Assembly: GCA_019637075.1 (NCBI GenBank)
Contig: JAHBWI010000003.1
Coordinates: 310,001 to 374,000, forward strand
Reading direction: 5' to 3'
Source: Nitrospiraceae bacterium
GTDB taxonomy: Bacteria > Nitrospirota > Nitrospiria > Nitrospirales > Nitrospiraceae
DNA length: 64,000 bases
Part shown: piece after piece, positions 1 through 8,317 of the stretch
Layout: every line of letters starts with the position of its first letter
Numbering within the stretch: the first letter of the stretch is position 1
Made by a program: the position numbers and the translations under genes
The notes under the pieces: model-generated
What the model was told of the DNA's origin: nothing
What the model saw: only the letters and a program-made list of their open reading frames with translations
Database searches by the model: none

Positions 1-303
1 CGGCATCACGTGCATCTGGCTGTCGGCAGCGACCATGCCGACACATCCCTCTCCGAGGTTTTTAATCTGCAACAGCTGGGACTGTTCGATAACCGAACGC
101 TTCTGACCCTTTGGTGCCGGGACACGCCGCGCGCACTCTATCCGGGAAGACAGATCGGGCGTCTGGAAGAAGGCTACGAGGCCAGCTTTCTCGTGCTCGC
201 CGGCGATCCCATCGCGGAATTCTCGGAAGTTCGCGCCATTCGCAGTCGCTTCAAACAGGGACGGCCGCTGGCCGTTCCGAATCCAGGACACGTTACGCAT
301 TGA
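1..303 (+). CDS. Amidohydrolase family protein, C-terminal part (cut by window edge)
   Basis: The reading frame is open from the first base and ends at 303, so only about the last 100 residues are present and the true start lies upstream. The tail has the shape of the amidohydrolase / imidazolonepropionase-like family: a GSDH segment, then T.N.A..L...IG.LE.GY.A..LVL.GDP, the small beta domain that closes these metal-dependent hydrolases, here seen as RQIGRLEEGYEASFLVLAGD. It ends 17 bp before the receptor gene, so the two are probably co-transcribed. The substrate cannot be told from this fragment. Confidence 0.7.
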   Translation, partial: RHHVHLAVGSDHADTSLSEVFNLQQLGLFDNRTLLTLWCRDTPRALYPGRQIGRLEEGYEASFLVLAGDPIAEFSEVRAIRSRFKQGRPLAVPNPGHVTH

Positions 304-320
304 TGTGAAAGGAGTCGTCC

Positions 321-2582
321 ATGCATCGTCACCGTAGACATTTCATTCATGTGGTTCACTGTGGCCTGCTTGCAGGCTTGGTTTGGGGAGCCGGCCCGGC
401 AGGGGCCTTGGCTCAGGACGCGCCGCCGGGGGGAGAGGTTCCGGTGGTCGAAATGGAAACCGTCAAGGTCGAGGGGCAGCGAATCGAAAACATCGAGGAT
501 GTGAAGCAGGAGTTTGCGCGCAGGCCCGGCAGCAACATCCTGATCCAAGAGAAGGAGATCACCGAGTCGCGGGCGCTCAATTTGCAGGACGTGCTCCAGT
601 TTGCGCCGGGCGTCCGTTTCCAATCACGGTTCGGCGCCGACGAAGGCCAGTTCCAGATTCGCGGTACGTCGCTGCGGAATAACTTTCACCATCGCGGGAT
701 CAATATCCTCATCAACGGCATTTTCTTCGGCGACGCGGACGGCTTCTCTGATTTCGAGTCGATCGATCTGCTGGCCTACGAGCGGATCGAGGTCTACAAA
801 GGGGCGAACGCGCTCCGATACGGCGCGAACAGTATCGGCGGCGCCATCAACTTCGTGCCGCGCACGGGCTACAGCGCCTCGATGTTGCAGATGCGAATGA
901 TCGGCGGCAGTTTCGGCATGATCAGCGGTCAGGTCTCGAGCGGCAAGGTCACGCAACCGTTCAAGGTCGGCAGCATGAACGCCACGATGGATTATTACAT
1001 CAGCGTGTCGGGCAACCGTCAGGACGGGTTTCAGGACAACAGCCAGCAGGCGCGCGAGCGCATCAACGCCAACATCGGATTGCAGTTGGGCAACCACCAA
1101 GAGATTCGGGCGTACTTCCTCCAAGCCAACGTCGCCGAGCGGATTCCCGGGTCGCTTACCAACGAACAGCTGTTTTCCAATCGGCAGCAAACCGGCGGGC
1201 AGAGTCCTCCGGGGACGCCGCCGTTCTTTGCCTGTGTCACGAGCAATCAGGCGTGCAATTGGGGCCGGTACTACACCCTGCAGCGGATCGGTATCGCCTA
1301 CCACAACGAATTTGCGCCCAATCAGTTCTTTGAAATCATTCCCTACTTCTCCAATCAGTTTGTCGACCATCCGATCTTCCAGACGATCCGGCAGGAAAAC
1401 AACAACGTCGGCGGCGAGTTCCGCTACGTCAACTCGAACGCGCTGTTCGGAAAGAACAACTCCTTCGTCGCCGGGTTCCAGCCGCGGTACGGCAATCAAC
1501 GGCAGCAGCGCTTCGTGAACATCAACGGCAACATCGGGGCGCTGACGCAAAGCTACAACGCGAAGACCACCTACTTCGGCGCCTATGCGGAAGATGCCTT
1601 CGACGCCACCAAGGACTTCACGATCGTGATCGGAGGCCGGTGGGATTACACGGGACGCCAGGCCACGGTCGATAACTTCGGACCGGCCGGGAACCCGTTC
1701 AACCCCAACACCCCCTCGGTGCAGACCGGTACGCAGAAACCGCTGCAGCATTTCGGCGCCATCAGTCCGAAGGTCGGTTTTGTCTATCGCACGACGCCGA
1801 CCTCGCAGTTGTATTTCAACGCCAGCCGGGCCTATGAGGCACCGCTCAATGTGGAGCTCTTGTCCTCCGTCAATGCCAACGGTTCGGCCAATACGGGTTT
1901 CCTCAATCTCGACGCGCAACGGGCTTGGCAGTTGGAGCTCGGTCACCGCGGAACCACGGCGGACAAGCGATACAGCTGGGACGTGACCGTCTATAACCTG
2001 GAAATGCAGAAGGAGATCCTGGCCTCCAACATCAACAACCAAGGGACGTTCCAGAATGCCAACGGGACCAGGCATACCGGCGTCGAAGCCGGCGGTGCCA
2101 CGGTGCTGAAGAAGGGTTTGTTTGCGCAGGGGGGTGCCGGCAAGGACGACAGCCTGCAGACCCGCGTGGCCTACACATGGTCACGGTTCAAGTTCACGGA
2201 CGACGTGCGGGGCGGAGGAATCGGCGGCCCCAACGTATTGATCGCCAAAGACGGCAACACCGTCGCCGGCGCGCCGGAGCATAGCCTGAATGTGGAAATG
2301 CGATACGACCACCCGGCCGGGTGGTGGATTGCGCCGAACGTCGAATGGTCGTTGTCCGGCTTCTACACGGATTACAGCAATACGATCAAGAATCCATCCT
2401 ATGCCCTCGTTCATCTGCGTTCGGGCTGGAGTATCGACGAGCACTGGACGCTGTTCGCCGAGGGCCGCAACCTGACCAACAAGACCTATGCCGGAGCGGT
2501 CGTGGTGAACGATCAATTCAATCGCTTCGCGAACCCCGGGTTCGGCATCAGCGCCTTCGGGGGTGTCGAGTACAAATTCTGA
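321..2582 (+). CDS. TonB-dependent outer-membrane receptor 1 (FecA/siderophore-receptor type)
   Basis: A 753-residue outer-membrane transporter that would import a metal chelate using energy passed on by TonB. The ATG follows a good ribosome site (GAAAGGAG). Residues 1-31 are a signal peptide ending at ALA-QDA. A TonB-box-like METVKVEGQ stretch is followed by the plug domain (about 60-190, with QIRGTS, ERIEVYKGANALRYG and GGAINF). A 22-strand type barrel then ends in the usual terminal aromatic, VEYKF. The ligand is unknown. Unlike receptor loci 2 and 3 it does not carry the repeated promoter module in front; it sits close behind an amidohydrolase gene instead. Confidence 0.9.
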   Translation: MHRHRRHFIHVVHCGLLAGLVWGAGPAGALAQDAPPGGEVPVVEMETVKVEGQRIENIEDVKQEFARRPGSNILIQEKEITESRALNLQDVLQFAPGVRFQSRFGADEGQFQIRGTSLRNNFHHRGINILINGIFFGDADGFSDFESIDLLAYERIEVYKGANALRYGANSIGGAINFVPRTGYSASMLQMRMIGGSFGMISGQVSSGKVTQPFKVGSMNATMDYYISVSGNRQDGFQDNSQQARERINANIGLQLGNHQEIRAYFLQANVAERIPGSLTNEQLFSNRQQTGGQSPPGTPPFFACVTSNQACNWGRYYTLQRIGIAYHNEFAPNQFFEIIPYFSNQFVDHPIFQTIRQENNNVGGEFRYVNSNALFGKNNSFVAGFQPRYGNQRQQRFVNINGNIGALTQSYNAKTTYFGAYAEDAFDATKDFTIVIGGRWDYTGRQATVDNFGPAGNPFNPNTPSVQTGTQKPLQHFGAISPKVGFVYRTTPTSQLYFNASRAYEAPLNVELLSSVNANGSANTGFLNLDAQRAWQLELGHRGTTADKRYSWDVTVYNLEMQKEILASNINNQGTFQNANGTRHTGVEAGGATVLKKGLFAQGGAGKDDSLQTRVAYTWSRFKFTDDVRGGGIGGPNVLIAKDGNTVAGAPEHSLNVEMRYDHPAGWWIAPNVEWSLSGFYTDYSNTIKNPSYALVHLRSGWSIDEHWTLFAEGRNLTNKTYAGAVVVNDQFNRFANPGFGISAFGGVEYKF

Positions 2583-2647
2583 TCTGCGGAGGATCCCTGC
2601 GCCCGTCGTTCTGCCGACGGACGCAGGGGCTTCCGAGATCGTTTTCT

Positions 2648-2702
2648 TGTAGCAGCGGTGAGCAGGGCTCGGTAGACGCCCCTTTGAACCGTTGAGTAGC
2701 AT
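2648..2702 (+). promoter_or_regulatory. Repeated promoter module, copy A
   Basis: Direct repeats AGCAG at 2651-2655 and 2661-2665 lie within TGTAGCAGCGGTGAGCAG. They are followed by TCGG, a -35-like TAGACG (2673-2678) and a -10-like TAGCAT (2697-2702, spacing 18). The same layout occurs at five other places in this window. It stands before the small membrane protein at 2741 and receptor 2. The conserved string is seen directly; its function as operator plus sigma70-like promoter is inference. Confidence 0.65.
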
Positions 2703-2740
2703 GCCGATCTTGCTTGCTGACGGTGTGGCCTGTGACTTCG

Positions 2741-3136
2741 ATGCTCCGTTCCATCCATGCGTGCCGCGACGTCCGTCGGGTGCCGCTGTTGACGTTGATG
2801 GTGACGTGCCTGCTCGTCGGCATCCGCCTGACCGCTGCTCTTGTTTGTGCCACATGTTTCACCGAACTCGAGAAGCCTCCCACTCGCACGTTCCATCTCC
2901 ACGCCGGCGGCGACCGGGATCCTTGCCACCACGGGCAGGCGCCGGCGACGCCGTGGGTCGAGTGGGCCTGCTCGGTCAATCAGGATGACTCGGCCTTTCT
3001 CCTTCCGGAGATCTCACGGCTCCCGATCCTCGTTTCGACTCTCGTTCCCTTCTTCCTGCCCCTGGTCTCGTATCGGAGCTTCGCTTCGATCGCGGCCAAC
3101 GGTCGTGCTCCGCCCCCGTACTCGTTCGTTCGATAA
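2741..3136 (+). CDS. Small Cys/His-containing membrane protein, family 1 (copy A)
   Basis: About 131 residues, of no family I recognise. It is clearly paralogous to the protein at 6437-6835: both share a hydrophobic segment (CLLVGIRL/CLLVAIRL), then C..CF...EKP..R.FHLHAGGDRDPCHHG, WAC.V.QD..AF.LPEI.RLPI, and a second hydrophobic segment followed by SYR. The pattern of four cysteines and three or four histidines between two membrane segments suggests a periplasmic metal-binding loop. ATG 2741 was chosen because the promoter module places transcription start near 2709 and this start matches the paralogue; TTG 2714, GTG 2723 and GTG 2732 are alternatives. It precedes receptor 2 by about 215 bp. 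Confidence 0.65.
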   Translation: MLRSIHACRDVRRVPLLTLMVTCLLVGIRLTAALVCATCFTELEKPPTRTFHLHAGGDRDPCHHGQAPATPWVEWACSVNQDDSAFLLPEISRLPILVSTLVPFFLPLVSYRSFASIAANGRAPPPYSFVR

Positions 3137-3350
3137 GCCCCTGCAACAGATGGAAACGATCTCCCAGCCCTGAAGACCGCGTTGGGCGAGATCGTGTGTC
3201 CGAATCAGCCGGCTCGGTTGGGTGCGCGAGGACGCGCCTGCCTGAGGGCTCCGTCATCCGGATACCTGTGAATTGGAGCTGAGCCTTGCTCGGTGCCAAG
3301 CCGGTCGATTCGGGGAATGGGTGTCATGGGACGCAACAAGGAGTGTTGTC

Positions 3351-5570
3351 GTGATGAAGAGCAGTACCGCACATATGCAGAGCGCACGTCCGGTCATCGG
3401 CGTGATCGTGGCGATGATGTTGTTACCGGGGGGACGGGCCTGGGCCGACGAGTCGGCTGGAGCCGGAGCGGCGGAGGAGATTCCTATGGTCGAGTCGGCG
3501 GAGGTGATGATTTCCGCCACCCGCACGCCGACCTCGGTCGGTAACGTGAATCAGGCCGTCACGATCGTGACGGAGGAACAATTGCAGCAGCAGATTGCTG
3601 CGTCACCGAGCCGAAGTTTGACACAGATTCTGACGAAACTCGTGCCGGGCATGTCGCAGAACGATCAGTCGATGGATTCCGGCACATCATTGAAGATTAG
3701 GGGCCGGTCGATCGCGATCATGATCGACGGAGTCCCGCAGCAAAGCAGTCCGACCACGGAACTGGATCTGGCCCATATCGATCCCAGCGCCATCGAACGC
3801 ATCGAAATCATCCGCGGGGCGACCGCGATTTACGGTAACGGCGCCACGGGCGGTCTCATCAATATCATTACCAAGCAGCCGGGTGAGGGCAAGCCAAGCT
3901 ATTACACGGAGGTGCAAGGGAGCGGGTCGTTGACCAGGGTGTTGCGTGGGCTCAGCGGGACCGTGGTGCAGGGCTTTCAAGGCAAGAAAGACTGGTTCGA
4001 CTACAACATTGTCGGCAGCTTCAGCCAACAGGGTGGGATGTTCGACGCGAACGGCTCGCGCACCATGCCCGGCACCAATACGGTCGGCGGCTTTGCCGAC
4101 ACCAAGAGCTACAACATTATGAGCAAATTCGGGGCGACGTTCGGCGACCACCGGTTGCAGTTGACCTTCAATCGCAAGGAGTCGCGGCAGGATACCAATT
4201 ACCTGGTAGATCCCAATGTGGACGCGTTGCCGCGGACCTTCGCGAGATATGTGCCTGGTTTGTCGCTGGCAGACCAACCCAAGCTGGCGAACACGCAGAT
4301 CAGCGTCGATTACACCCACCCCCACCTGTTTCTCAACAGCCGCGTGCACTTGCAAGGGTACTACCGTACACAGCAGACGCGGTTTCCCACTTTGGACAGC
4401 CGGCTGTTCGGCGGCACGGATATTTTGCAAGGCTATAACCAAAGCGACGTGTTGGGAACCAGGCTCGACATCACCACGCCCATTCCGATCTATGGGAAGC
4501 CGGAAATCGTGTGGGGCATGGACTTCTCCAGCCAGCACGGGGCCCAGTCGCAGAGTCTCTTCGACCAGGCCGTGTATGATGGGTCCGGAGGGCGTGTCTA
4601 CAGCAAGAACGGCGAGGTGGCCTCGTCTCCCTCGCGTGTCTTCAACAGCACCGCAGTGTTCGCGCAAGGGGAGTGGACTCCGCTCGCCGCGCTGATCCTG
4701 CGCGGCGGCGTGCGGCATGAGCGGGTGAAGGTGTCCAGCAGCGATTTCACCGGGAACGGGTCCTTCCTCCCGGCCAGTTCGATCGACTTCGACACGACCG
4801 TGTTCAATGCCGGATTCGTGTACCACCTGTTGGACCCGCTGGATGTATTTTTCAACTTCAGCCAAGGCTTCAGTGTGCCGGTGGGGTCGATCGACAACGC
4901 GTTGGGCAATGTGCCGTCCGGTACCGCCATCTCGCTCTCGCGCCTGCAGCCGCAACGAGTCAATAATTACGAACTCGGTGTGCGGGGCAAATGGAGCAAG
5001 GTTCAGGCGTCGCTCTCCGGGTACATTTCCAAGTCATCGCTGGGGTTGAATTTCGATCAATTCACCAATTCCCTGCGGCGGGCTCCGCAAACGATCTACG
5101 GCGTCGAGGCCACGCTCGATGTGCAGCCGATCGAGCGGGTGCGTTTGGGCGGAACCTATACGTTCGTGGAAGGCGATCAGACCATCGCCTTCAACCCGGA
5201 TGTCCGGGTGCCGTTGAACGGCTTTGCGATCGCGCCGCAGAAGATCACCGCATACCTTGAACACCTGACGGTGCCTGAATGGCAGTGGCGCAATCGGATC
5301 CAGGTGCTCTATTCGGGGAGCCGCACCCGCTCGCTGACGGCATTCAACAGCGGGATCGATCCCACCGCGGATCCCTTCGGCCAGACGGAGTACTTTCTGG
5401 TCGATCTGGTCAGTACCGTGAAGGCCGGTCCTGGGACACTCCGGTTCGGCATCGAGAATCTGCTGAACAAGCAGTACGCGACGCCGTTCAACCAGATTTC
5501 CTTCACCAACAGTTTCTATTTCGCAGGGCGCGGAACCACGGCCTCGATCGGCTATTCGATCTACTACTGA
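3351..5570 (+). CDS. TonB-dependent outer-membrane receptor 2
   Basis: An outer-membrane transporter of about 739 residues. AAGGAG at 3338-3343 sits 7 bp before GTG 3351; ATG 3354 is in frame and equally possible, while the longer upstream reading frame lacks a signal. The signal peptide runs to about ARAWADES. Plug landmarks are ISATRTPTSVGNVNQAVTIV, LKIRGRS, AIMIDGVPQQ, ERIEIIRGATAIYGNGATGG and NIITK, and the barrel ends ASIGYSIYY. The plug resembles FepA/ViuA/IutA-type catecholate and hydroxamate receptors; the ligand is not determined. It lies downstream of promoter copy A and the small membrane protein, so it is probably part of the same regulated unit. Confidence 0.88.
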   Translation: MMKSSTAHMQSARPVIGVIVAMMLLPGGRAWADESAGAGAAEEIPMVESAEVMISATRTPTSVGNVNQAVTIVTEEQLQQQIAASPSRSLTQILTKLVPGMSQNDQSMDSGTSLKIRGRSIAIMIDGVPQQSSPTTELDLAHIDPSAIERIEIIRGATAIYGNGATGGLINIITKQPGEGKPSYYTEVQGSGSLTRVLRGLSGTVVQGFQGKKDWFDYNIVGSFSQQGGMFDANGSRTMPGTNTVGGFADTKSYNIMSKFGATFGDHRLQLTFNRKESRQDTNYLVDPNVDALPRTFARYVPGLSLADQPKLANTQISVDYTHPHLFLNSRVHLQGYYRTQQTRFPTLDSRLFGGTDILQGYNQSDVLGTRLDITTPIPIYGKPEIVWGMDFSSQHGAQSQSLFDQAVYDGSGGRVYSKNGEVASSPSRVFNSTAVFAQGEWTPLAALILRGGVRHERVKVSSSDFTGNGSFLPASSIDFDTTVFNAGFVYHLLDPLDVFFNFSQGFSVPVGSIDNALGNVPSGTAISLSRLQPQRVNNYELGVRGKWSKVQASLSGYISKSSLGLNFDQFTNSLRRAPQTIYGVEATLDVQPIERVRLGGTYTFVEGDQTIAFNPDVRVPLNGFAIAPQKITAYLEHLTVPEWQWRNRIQVLYSGSRTRSLTAFNSGIDPTADPFGQTEYFLVDLVSTVKAGPGTLRFGIENLLNKQYATPFNQISFTNSFYFAGRGTTASIGYSIYY

Positions 5571-5642
5571 GCCCACCAGGCTGGAGTGCACACCGGCTCG
5601 GCATGATTCCATGCCGAGCCGGTTCGTGCCATTCTTCCCCTC

Positions 5643-5696
5643 TGTAGCAGCAGTGAGCAGCGATCAGTAGACGCTCCGCTTGCTCGTGCGTGTAGT
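5643..5696 (+). promoter_or_regulatory. Repeated promoter module, copy B
   Basis: TGTAGCAGCAGTGAGCAG at 5643-5660 carries AGCAG repeats 10 bp apart. It is followed by TCAG, TAGACG (5668-5673), 17 bp, and TGTAGT (5691-5696). It is conserved although the gene behind it is broken, which suggests recent decay. The promoter role is inferred from the six-copy alignment. Confidence 0.55.
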
Positions 5697-5707
5697 CGGC
5701 ACCCCTA

Positions 5708-6041
5708 ATGAATCGATTCGACACAGTGGACGGCATGGCTGCTGCTCTGTGCCATCTATGCCTACTTCGTCGGCTTTCTTCCGTTCTTAGGCGCCGAGGA
5801 GTTTGCAGCGCACTATGCGATCGAAGGGGAACATGTTTCGGATTATGGATACTATGCCGCCCCGCAAATAGAAAAGCCGCAAGCAAATCAGGTGCTTCAG
5901 CCGGTCATGCTCCTCTGTTGCCCGGCTCCGCAACTGGTTGATCGTGCAGTGCTGGATGAATGGCAGCGTGATCGTCCGTCTCCGCTCGGATCTTCCCCTT
6001 CACATGGTCTCCGTGCCCCTCCCACGCTGATTCCCGCGTAA
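5708..6041 (+). pseudogene. Frameshifted small exported/membrane protein (paralogue of the gene at 12730)
   Basis: The only start codon (ATG 5708, MNRFDT) is out of frame with a good reading frame that runs from about 5712 to the stop at 6039-6041. That frame encodes a hydrophobic stretch (WTAWLLLCAIYAYFVGFLPF), FAAHYAIEGEH and an ending HGLRAPPTLIPA. It matches the intact protein at 12730-13077 in order and spacing (AEHYVTTPEEEH; HSLRAPPALMLA at the C-terminus). One extra base, or two missing, between about 5714 and 5727 accounts for the break. It could be a true pseudogene or a sequencing error. Confidence 0.6.
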
Positions 6042-6142
6042 CGCATTCCTGCGTCCATCGGCAGCCGCCGTCGTTCGATCGAGCCTCTGTCTCGACGGGC
6101 GGGGCCCTGCGCGAACCGAAGAAAGGGGATCATCGTGCGAGT

Positions 6143-6325
6143 GTGCCGATCAGTACGTTCTACAACCAGCCGGGTTTTCCAAGGGATCAAGTCGAGGGGC
6201 CGCTGGTCGACGTCAATGGGTTGCATAAGTTCAACGATTCTCCGGCCTATAACATGCCGGGGGAGCCGCTGATGGTAGTCGGTTCGTTGCGGTGGGAGTT
6301 CGAGTCATGGTGCCCGGTGCAGTGA
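6143..6325 (+). pseudogene. Probable C-terminal remnant of a TonB-dependent receptor
   Basis: This short reading frame has no ribosome site and ends with a typical receptor closing strand (PGEPLMVVGSLRWEF). Seven extra residues follow that phenylalanine, as if the original stop had been lost. It sits where a receptor gene would be expected by analogy with the 12656-15560 locus (promoter module, small protein, receptor), but about 2.2 kb of barrel and plug sequence is missing. Assignment rests on the terminal-strand pattern and context only. Confidence 0.4.
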
Positions 6326-6351
6326 GGAGCGCCTACCGGGTCTGGCGGGAC

Positions 6352-6405
6352 TGTAGCATCGGTGAGCAGGAGCTAGTAGACATGGGAGGTTGAGTTTCGT
6401 ATGGT
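6352..6405 (+). promoter_or_regulatory. Repeated promoter module, copy C
   Basis: TGTAGCATCGGTGAGCAG (6352-6369) is followed by GAGCTAG, TAGACA (6377-6382, close to a TTGACA -35), 17 bp, and TATGGT (6400-6405). It lies before the small membrane protein at 6437 and the PepSY/exporter genes. The -10-like box overlaps the ATG at 6401, which argues against that start. Confidence 0.65.
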
Positions 6406-6436
6406 AAGGGGGCTGCAGCTGTACGGAGTACATCCG

Positions 6437-6835
6437 GTGAACGACATTTTTCAGTTTGCGTCCATCCGTGGGCGAACGGGACGGACCCCGTCGCTGCTTG
6501 TTTTTGTTGCGTGTCTCCTCGTGGCCATCCGTTTGGTGGCCGGATTTGTCTGTCACACCTGCTTCATTGATTTCGAAAAGCCGACCTCCAGAAGCTTTCA
6601 TCTCCACGCCGGCGGAGATCGTGATCCCTGTCACCACGGCCGAGCCGAAGCGAGTCCCCTGACGACTTGGGCCTGTACGGTGACGCAGGACGAAACGGCG
6701 TTCATTCTCCCGGAAATTCCACGTCTCCCTATCGTGGTCTCTGAATTAGTTCCGCTGGTGTTGCTGCTGCTGTCCTATCGTACCTTGTTTGAGATTGTGG
6801 CCCACGGCCGCGGTCCCCCCGTTCCTCTCTCCTGA
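6437..6835 (+). CDS. Small Cys/His-containing membrane protein, family 1 (copy C)
   Basis: A protein of 132 residues with two hydrophobic segments (about 18-36 and 98-115). Between them lies a loop carrying CHTC and HLHAGG followed by DPCHHG. It is paralogous to 2741-3136, with cysteines, histidines and the closing SYR/GR.PP motif kept. GTG 6437 is preferred: GGAG at 6425-6428 is 8 bp away, and the upstream ATG 6401 falls inside the promoter -10 box. Metal binding in the periplasm is inferred from the residues only. It probably heads the unit that continues with the PepSY protein and the exporter, about 170 bp downstream. Confidence 0.65.
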   Translation: MNDIFQFASIRGRTGRTPSLLVFVACLLVAIRLVAGFVCHTCFIDFEKPTSRSFHLHAGGDRDPCHHGRAEASPLTTWACTVTQDETAFILPEIPRLPIVVSELVPLVLLLLSYRTLFEIVAHGRGPPVPLS

Positions 6836-7002
6836 TCACACGATTCATCCGTACGCAGTGGGCTTCATTCGCATGTGGGTCCGATTCAGTCGGAGCTCGT
6901 GTCATGGATTGGGTCATGGCCCGTCCTCAGCATCGTCGTTCGGTCGAACGACGTGTATGAGACCGTGGTGATGATGCCGGTTGCGGCGCGATCTCCGGAG
7001 GT

Positions 7003-8244
7003 GTGGTGCGCAGGATCATGAGTCACATGGTACGTGAGACCGTCACATCCGCATCGGTTTCGATGCCAGACGCCTCCCGGCGCACTCGCAGACGCGCGTG
7101 GCGCGCTGTGTGGGTGCAGGTGCATTTGTATTTGGGGCTATTCGTCGGAGCTCTGCTGGTGGTCTTCGGGGTGACGGGTAGCGTGCTCGTCTTCTTTCAG
7201 GAGATCGACGAGTGGCTGAATCCAACACTCCTGACGGTAGAGGTTCCGGCGCCAGGGCAGGATGAGTATCGGCCGGTGGGTGAGATCTTGGCGGCGGCGG
7301 AGCGGGCGGCGGCGCCGGGGAGCCGCATCACCCAGGTGTATGGCGCGCCGACTCGTGAACGTGTCGTGGCCGTGTATGTTGAGCAGCCCTCGACGGCCTG
7401 GCAGCGAATCTTTGTCGATCCCTATCGGGCCCGGGTCACGGGGGTGCGCAGCTACGGAGCTGGCGAGTGGGTCCCACGGTATTTCATGGATGCCGTCTTT
7501 TCGCTGCATTTTCAACTCTTGGCCGGTGTGAACGGCGTGACGCTGGCGGCGATTGTGGCGTGGCTGCTGATCCTCTCGTTGATCACGGGCGTGATCGTCT
7601 GGTGGCCTGTGAACGGCCAGTGGCGGCAGGCGCTGGTCATCAGGCGGCCGGCCATACCCTTCCGTCTCCTGTTTGATCTCCATAAGACGGTCGCGCTCTA
7701 TCTCTGTCTTGCGATCGGGGCGATCTTGCTGTCGGGTGCCTATATGAACTGGGCAGATCCCATCGTCTGGGTGACACAGCTCATGTCTCCGGCAACACGC
7801 GGGCCTGCGGAGGCCCCTCATTCCACCCCGCTTGCCGGTGGGCATCCGATCAGCCCGGAGCAGGCGGTGGCGTTGGCGGCGGCTCGCTATCCGGAGGGCC
7901 GACTGAGGTCGATCTCCATGCCGGAAGATGCAACAGGCGTCTATCAGGTCGGGCGGGAAGGCGTGCCGGGATTGAGCACGTTTTGGTCGGAACGGATCGT
8001 GAGCGTGGATCAATACAGTGGTGCGATTCTCGACGTGCGGGCCCCCGATACGAGGCGGAGCGCCGGAGAAACGTTTATCGATTGGCAATGGCCCCTGCAT
8101 TCGGGGCAGGCGTTCGGGATGCCCGGCCGCCTGCTCGTGTGCGCCAGTGGCCTGGCCTGTCCGGTCATCTATGCCACCGGGTTCCTCATGTGGTGGCGTA
8201 AGCGGCGTGGGCGCGAGCGGCGGGCGGTTGTGCCGATGTCATAA
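7003..8244 (+). CDS. PepSY-associated TM protein, putative ferric-siderophore reductase
   Basis: About 413 residues with the fold plan of the PepSY_TM family: an N-terminal segment (VHLYLGLFVGALLVVFGVTGS), a periplasmic PepSY region, two central helices (AAIVAWLLILSLITGVIVWWP and the helix after FDLHKTVALYL), a second periplasmic region, and a last helix ending in MWWRKRR. Histidines in WVQVHL, SLHFQL and FDLHK are at positions typical of haem-binding inner-membrane reductases. Members such as FpvG reduce ferric siderophores after import. The start is unsure: GTG 7003 or 7006 are close to GGAGG (6997-7001), and ATG 7018 or 7027 are alternatives. A paralogue follows receptor 3 (15589-16896). 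Confidence 0.8.
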   Translation: MVRRIMSHMVRETVTSASVSMPDASRRTRRRAWRAVWVQVHLYLGLFVGALLVVFGVTGSVLVFFQEIDEWLNPTLLTVEVPAPGQDEYRPVGEILAAAERAAAPGSRITQVYGAPTRERVVAVYVEQPSTAWQRIFVDPYRARVTGVRSYGAGEWVPRYFMDAVFSLHFQLLAGVNGVTLAAIVAWLLILSLITGVIVWWPVNGQWRQALVIRRPAIPFRLLFDLHKTVALYLCLAIGAILLSGAYMNWADPIVWVTQLMSPATRGPAEAPHSTPLAGGHPISPEQAVALAAARYPEGRLRSISMPEDATGVYQVGREGVPGLSTFWSERIVSVDQYSGAILDVRAPDTRRSAGETFIDWQWPLHSGQAFGMPGRLLVCASGLACPVIYATGFLMWWRKRRGRERRAVVPMS

Positions 8245-8317
8245 CTCGCGCTCCGGCAGTTCGAATGGCATTAGCAGGGAGCGGGGCGACTCGCGGCCGT
8301 TCCCTGGAGGAGGTATC

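Noticed and set aside
2648-2702. Conserved element as a cobalamin or other known riboswitch
   Set aside because: No B12 box or other known aptamer core is visible, internal pairing is weak and inconsistent between copies, and leaders downstream of the -10 are too short.
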